Assembly (NCBI RefSeq): GCF_046025915.1
Contig: NZ_JAQQFR010000003.1
Location: 1-64,000 of the forward strand
Length of the DNA: 64,000 nucleotides
Direction: 5' to 3'
DNA from: Herbaspirillum rhizosphaerae_A
GTDB lineage: Bacteria > Pseudomonadota > Gammaproteobacteria > Burkholderiales > Burkholderiaceae_D
Shown here: positions 60,578-64,000 of the stretch, piece by piece
How the letters are laid out: the number at the start of each line of letters is the position of its first letter
Numbering within the stretch: position 1 is the stretch's first letter
Position numbers and translations under genes: made by a program
The notes under the pieces: model-generated
Databases searched by the model: none
Told to the model about the DNA's origin: nothing
What the model saw: the letters and a program-made list of their open reading frames with translations, nothing else

Positions 60578-61636
60578 TCAATGCTGATGCCGATGATGCG
60601 CGTCCGGATAATGTGCGTGCGAGTGGGTCAGGTTTGTATGAAGGTGTCGATGGCGATGCGTCGTGCCGGGTGCGACCGGGAAGGCGTGATCGTGCAGATG
60701 GTGTTCGTCGTGGGTATGTTCGTGGTCGTGTTCCATCTCTTCATGGCGATGCGCGTGCGCGTGCCGCTCCGACAGATGCAGCCAGATGCCCCATGCCATG
60801 AAGAAGCTTGCGACGGCGAGTTGCAGCGTCAGTTTTTCTCCGGTCAGCAAGGCAAGACCGGCGCCGAAGAATGGTGCGACGGAAAAATACGCACCTGTGC
60901 GTGCCGTGCCGAGATGACGCAGCGCTGCGACGAATAGGGCAAGGCTGACGCCGTAAGCCAGAAAGCCGACCAGCAGCGTGGCGCCGATCACGGGCATTTC
61001 CGGAAAATGGGCTCCGGCCAGCAATGCCAGCACCAGATTCGTCCCGCCGGCCACAAGGCCTTTGACGGACGCGATCCAGGTGGCGTCGTTCAGCGACACT
61101 TTGCGCGTGAGATTGTTGTCGAGTCCCCATGCCAGGCAAGCGCCTAGTACGGCAAGCATCGGCCACAGCGTAATTGGCCCGGTTTGCGCAGGCCAACTGA
61201 GAATGACGGCGCCGACGACAATGGCGAGCATGCCGGTCATGATGCGTTTGTCGACGTTTTCCCTGAAGGCGAACCACGCCAGCAATGCAGTGAAAACACC
61301 TTCCGCATTGAGTAGTAATGATGCTGAAGACGCCGGCATGCCCGTGAGTCCGATCATCAACAACACCGGCGCGAGGACACCGCCGCAGGCAATCGCCCCG
61401 GCGAACCAGAGTAACTCACTGCGCGCGGGTAGGGCCTGGCTGGCGCCGGTGATCCGGCGATAGATCGTCAGGCCAAGGCCCGAGCCCAGATAGAGCAGGG
61501 CGGCAATCATCCACGGCGAATTGTTGTTGAGCAGCATGCCGGCCAGCGGCGTTGCAGCGCCAAATAAGAGTGCTGCAAGCAAGGCCGCCTGAGGGCCGGA
61601 TGAAGCGATGTTCTTCAATTTGCTCGTGATGCTCAT
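60578..61636 (-). CDS. DMT/EamA-family transporter with histidine-rich C-terminus
   Basis: 352 residues. Ten hydrophobic segments form two EamA repeats (about 15-150, 165-290). From about 293 to 352 the tail is extremely histidine-rich, with runs such as ERHAHAHRHEEMEHDHEH and HHLHDHAF, alternating His with Asp, Glu, Thr and Arg, about one third histidine. Such tails bind zinc, nickel or cobalt in metal transporters and chaperones. Whether this protein moves metal or a metabolite is unknown. The GNAT gene lies 22 bases downstream on the same strand. Confidence 0.88.
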   Translation of the reverse strand: MSITSKLKNIASSGPQAALLAALLFGAATPLAGMLLNNNSPWMIAALLYLGSGLGLTIYRRITGASQALPARSELLWFAGAIACGGVLAPVLLMIGLTGMPASSASLLLNAEGVFTALLAWFAFRENVDKRIMTGMLAIVVGAVILSWPAQTGPITLWPMLAVLGACLAWGLDNNLTRKVSLNDATWIASVKGLVAGGTNLVLALLAGAHFPEMPVIGATLLVGFLAYGVSLALFVAALRHLGTARTGAYFSVAPFFGAGLALLTGEKLTLQLAVASFFMAWGIWLHLSERHAHAHRHEEMEHDHEHTHDEHHLHDHAFPVAPGTTHRHRHLHTNLTHSHAHYPDAHHRHQH

Positions 61637-61723
61637 GATGATTTTGCCGGCCGGTTGAGAGATAAGCTATTTTAATCTCTCATCGCTGCAAAGTTCGGTT
61701 CGACAGTGCTCCGATATCTCAAC

Positions 61724-62785
61724 TCAAGGCGTTGTTACGCAGCCGGGTTTATCAAATAACGCTGCCAGTCCGCAAACCGAGTGATACATGGCGAAAGTAC
61801 GATGAGCAACGCCCGGCACTTCCAGCAGGCGATGGCGTTGTGGCAAGCGGGCTGTGTCGGCAGCAGCAGTGATGTAGCGAAAGTAGGCATGTCCTCGTTC
61901 CAGCCGCGTCGCTCCCTGGCTCTTGAAGGCGCATGCCTGCCCAAGCGCGTCGGCGTTGGGGTCGTTGTCGGCTGTACCCAGCAGGTAGATAACGTCGCGC
62001 TGAAGGTAGTCGTCTTCCAGCGCGCCTGGCGACACCGGTCGCGTCAGATAGGTTGGCAGTTTGGCTGCGAGGCCGTTGTTCCATGTGCTGACGCCGGGAC
62101 AACTGGCGCGGGCGTCGGCAAAAGAACCGTCTGGTTGTGGCCGCTCGTCGCCGAAATACAAATACGCCGCAGGATTCGCTGCGACATAGCGCACATGAAT
62201 ACCGGCAGCGATGAGATTCATTTCTCCGCGCCCGACCACCGCATAGCGCTGCACGAACTGGCCACCGGCAGAGTGACCGGCAAGCACCACGTCTTTCAGA
62301 TTGGGAAACAGCGTGCGGTCGGCCAGATGTGCAAAGATCGCGTCCATCACGGTAAAGCTGCTGATCGGTGACGGCGATTTGGCATCGTAGCCCTGCAGCC
62401 ATCCGCTTTCCTGCCACTGTAGCGTCGTGGAGGAGAGGTGATGGGCGGTGACGTCGGTTGCGGTGAGAAATTGCGGCGTGATGAAGAGCGTACCCTCTGC
62501 GAGGGCGCCGGCGCGTTGCTGCAGATCCTTGTCGGCATCAATGTCGCGCCGTGGCCAGCCGTGGATGATGATGACGGCGCGCGTGACGTCCGTTTGCGCA
62601 AATGTCCAGTCGCGCGATACACGTATCGGTATGTCGCCTGCGCCGTTTTCGGGTTGCACATGAAAGCGATCTTGCAGCACGACAGGCACAGGACTGTTGA
62701 CGACGTCGACTTCTGCTGCGCTGACAGAACGCAAGACGGAGGCACAGAAAATTGTACTCAGCAGCAATAGGCGGATGGTCGGCAT
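61724..62785 (-). CDS. Secreted alpha/beta hydrolase
   Basis: 353 residues from ATG 62785, which has AGGAG six bases upstream; the longer ORF start lacks it. A Sec signal peptide covers MPTIRLLLLSTIFCASVLRS with an Ala-x-Ala-like cut near residue 24. VIIHGWPRRDIDADKD (oxyanion-hole region), VVLAGHSAGGQFVQRYAVV with the serine nucleophile elbow (about 165-183), and a late histidine in GVAHRTFAMYHS suggest the catalytic triad. Substrate (ester, peptide) unknown; predicted periplasmic. Divergent from a binding-protein gene. Confidence 0.82.
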   Translation of the reverse strand: MPTIRLLLLSTIFCASVLRSVSAAEVDVVNSPVPVVLQDRFHVQPENGAGDIPIRVSRDWTFAQTDVTRAVIIIHGWPRRDIDADKDLQQRAGALAEGTLFITPQFLTATDVTAHHLSSTTLQWQESGWLQGYDAKSPSPISSFTVMDAIFAHLADRTLFPNLKDVVLAGHSAGGQFVQRYAVVGRGEMNLIAAGIHVRYVAANPAAYLYFGDERPQPDGSFADARASCPGVSTWNNGLAAKLPTYLTRPVSPGALEDDYLQRDVIYLLGTADNDPNADALGQACAFKSQGATRLERGHAYFRYITAAADTARLPQRHRLLEVPGVAHRTFAMYHSVCGLAALFDKPGCVTTP

Positions 62786-63212
62786 GTACTCTCCTGTCTT
62801 CGTCAATTGGGCAACGTGCTGCGATCAGACAACGAGGCGGATTGTCGCATTGCATTTCGTTGTGATGCTGACATATTGCTGAACTTTTTCAGGATGTTTG
62901 CGGACTCTGCATCCGGCGTAAACAGCCCGTTTACCTGCCTATTTCCTCGGTTGCAGTTTAGTGGGGCGTCGGGTAACATCAGCCGACCATGGCAGTGCTG
63001 ATTTTCAATCCGATCATTGTTGTAATGTGCCGTGATGTATTGTTTTCATCACGACATGGTGTTGGTTTGAAGCAATAAAAATAATGTTCAGACAAGCCAA
63101 TTAATGAAAAATGAATGCCGGTAGTCAGTACGTCATAAAACGCATCTACAGGATGCACACGGATGCACACGAAGGGGGCCGTATTTCTGTTATTTTTATC
63201 GCCGGGGGGACG
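62786..63212. promoter_or_regulatory. Divergent region between the hydrolase and binding-protein genes
   Basis: 427 bases without a convincing gene on either strand. It is AT-rich around 63000-63100 and contains a 10-bp tandem duplication at 63151-63170. Promoters for both divergent genes must lie here but no clear hexamer pair was fixed. Confidence 0.35.
63151..63170 (+). repeat. Tandem duplication of GGATGCACAC
   Basis: Two perfect adjacent copies, 63151-63160 and 63161-63170, 43 bases upstream of the binding-protein start. Confidence 0.8.
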
Positions 63213-64000
63213 GTGATCCGCCGCCGCTTTGTTCGTATTGCGAGTGTCTGCAGCATGCTGCTCGCAACATGCATGCCGGATATTGCCCATGCAGGCGGTC
63301 CCGATTGTTCCCGTCCCTACACACTTGCTTTGCATGACCACGGCCTGTTGTACTCCGCCAATACCGACACCGGCATCGATAAAGATTTTGCCGATGAACT
63401 GATTCGCCGCAGCGGTTGCAAGGTTGGTGTCAGTCTGATGTCACGCGCGCGTATCTGGCAATTGATCGAATCGGGCGCGCTCGATTTCAGTCTGTCGGGC
63501 ATCGCCAATCCGGAACGCCGTCGGTTCGCCTCCTTCGCCTGGTACTTCAGTAACAAGTATTACCTGCTGGTGCGCAAGGATGCCGCCATGCGACAGCTGG
63601 CCGATTTTGAGCGCAGTGAAAACTTCCGCCTTGGCGTGATCCGCAGTTTTCGTTACAGCGACTCCGCCAATCGTCTGGTTGATAAACTGGCTGCCGCCAA
63701 TCGCGTGACGCAGGCGGGCGGTCTCGATCCGCTGTATCAGGCACTGATGGTGAATCGCATCCAGGGCATGATCATGGAACCCTTCGATTATCCTGTGGTG
63801 GAAGAGAAACACATCCGCGACGTGACATCGATTATTGAGTTCAACGATCCATCAGTACCGCACGGTCTCATCATGTCCAAGAAGGCCCTACCGCAGTCCG
63901 AACGCGAAAAATGGCGCGCCCTGGTCGAAGAGATGCGCGCAGACGGCACCGTCCGCCGTATCTTCGAAAAATACTTCTCACCTTCGCTGGCTGCGTCGAT
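63213..64000 (+). CDS. Periplasmic solute-binding protein (family 3), 3' end beyond the window
   Basis: Translates without a stop from GTG 63213 (GGGGGA just upstream) to the right edge, 262 codons. The N-terminus VIRRRFVRIASVCSMLLATC, then MPDIAHA, is a signal peptide with cleavage after AHA. The body matches family 3 amino-acid-type binding proteins: YTLALHDHGLLY, GIDKDFADELIRRSGCKV, SGALDFSLSGIANPERR and FASFAWYFSNKYYLLVRKD. It may bind an amino acid or be a chemoreceptor-like input; the ligand is unknown. Divergent from the secreted hydrolase. Confidence 0.85.
   Translation, partial: MIRRRFVRIASVCSMLLATCMPDIAHAGGPDCSRPYTLALHDHGLLYSANTDTGIDKDFADELIRRSGCKVGVSLMSRARIWQLIESGALDFSLSGIANPERRRFASFAWYFSNKYYLLVRKDAAMRQLADFERSENFRLGVIRSFRYSDSANRLVDKLAAANRVTQAGGLDPLYQALMVNRIQGMIMEPFDYPVVEEKHIRDVTSIIEFNDPSVPHGLIMSKKALPQSEREKWRALVEEMRADGTVRRIFEKYFSPSLAAS

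Noticed and set aside
1..64000. CRISPR arrays, insertion sequences, phage genes, tRNA and rRNA genes
   Set aside because: No regularly spaced repeats, transposase or integrase proteins, attachment-site pairs, or recognisable tRNA/rRNA stretches were seen while reading the window.

Overview
The window is a 64 kb stretch of chromosome from a GC-rich betaproteobacterium, most probably an Oxalobacteraceae member of the Herbaspirillum type. This is inferred from the look of the housekeeping proteins (DnaE, MsbA, HemF-NadD-RsfS-RlmH-Maf-RNase G, YebC-PurD, PepN-Fbp) and their order, not from a database search. No rRNA, tRNA, insertion sequence, prophage or CRISPR array was seen. Coding density is high, and nearly all long ORFs antisense to real genes are GC-driven shadows.

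Layout. 1-11.9 kb: a TPR/glycosyltransferase fusion, a FAH-family hydrolase, the DEAD-box helicase RhlE, Glu-Q tRNA(Asp) synthetase, a LysR regulator divergent from a WrbA-like flavodoxin, the tRNA hydroxylase TrhO, and dnaE. 11.9-19.3 kb: a lipopolysaccharide region with an O-antigen ligase-like membrane protein and a GT9 enzyme on the plus strand, facing msbA, GT9, GT8 and GT9 on the minus strand. 19.7-28.6 kb: an accessory catabolic cluster with an XRE-cupin regulator divergent from an NtaA/DmoA-type flavin monooxygenase, a flavin reductase, an MFS carrier, an aldehyde dehydrogenase, a DUF3311 + sodium:solute symporter pair and an M20 amidohydrolase. Its gene content resembles S-alkylcysteine salvage and its substrate is unknown. 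28.7-38.6 kb: a bestrophin-like protein, then a minus-strand run (mscS; hemF-nadD-rsfS-rlmH-maf-rng-mug; yebC-purD).

38.8-51.5 kb: a HerA-like ATPase overlapping a SNF2 helicase, a DMT transporter, quinone oxidoreductase with a small membrane protein, a DUF4136 lipoprotein, pepN, fbp, a DJ-1/PfpI protein and RarD. 51.7-64 kb: accessory genes. These are a 55-residue unknown, a TetX-like monooxygenase divergent from a TetR regulator with a ladder of palindromes between them, a DUF3311-symporter pair divergent from a Cache histidine kinase/LuxR-type regulator pair (an MctP/MctRS-like layout), an SRPBCC-EVE-MarR operon with an operator sitting on its promoter, YciI, GNAT, a His-tailed DMT transporter, a secreted alpha/beta hydrolase, and a periplasmic binding protein cut by the right edge.

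The most interesting items are the 20-28.6 kb catabolic cluster and its control region (an FNR-like palindrome and a dyad on the -35), the self-contained MarR-EVE-SRPBCC operon, the in-frame tandem repeat at the start of a response regulator, and the histone-like tail on RsfS.
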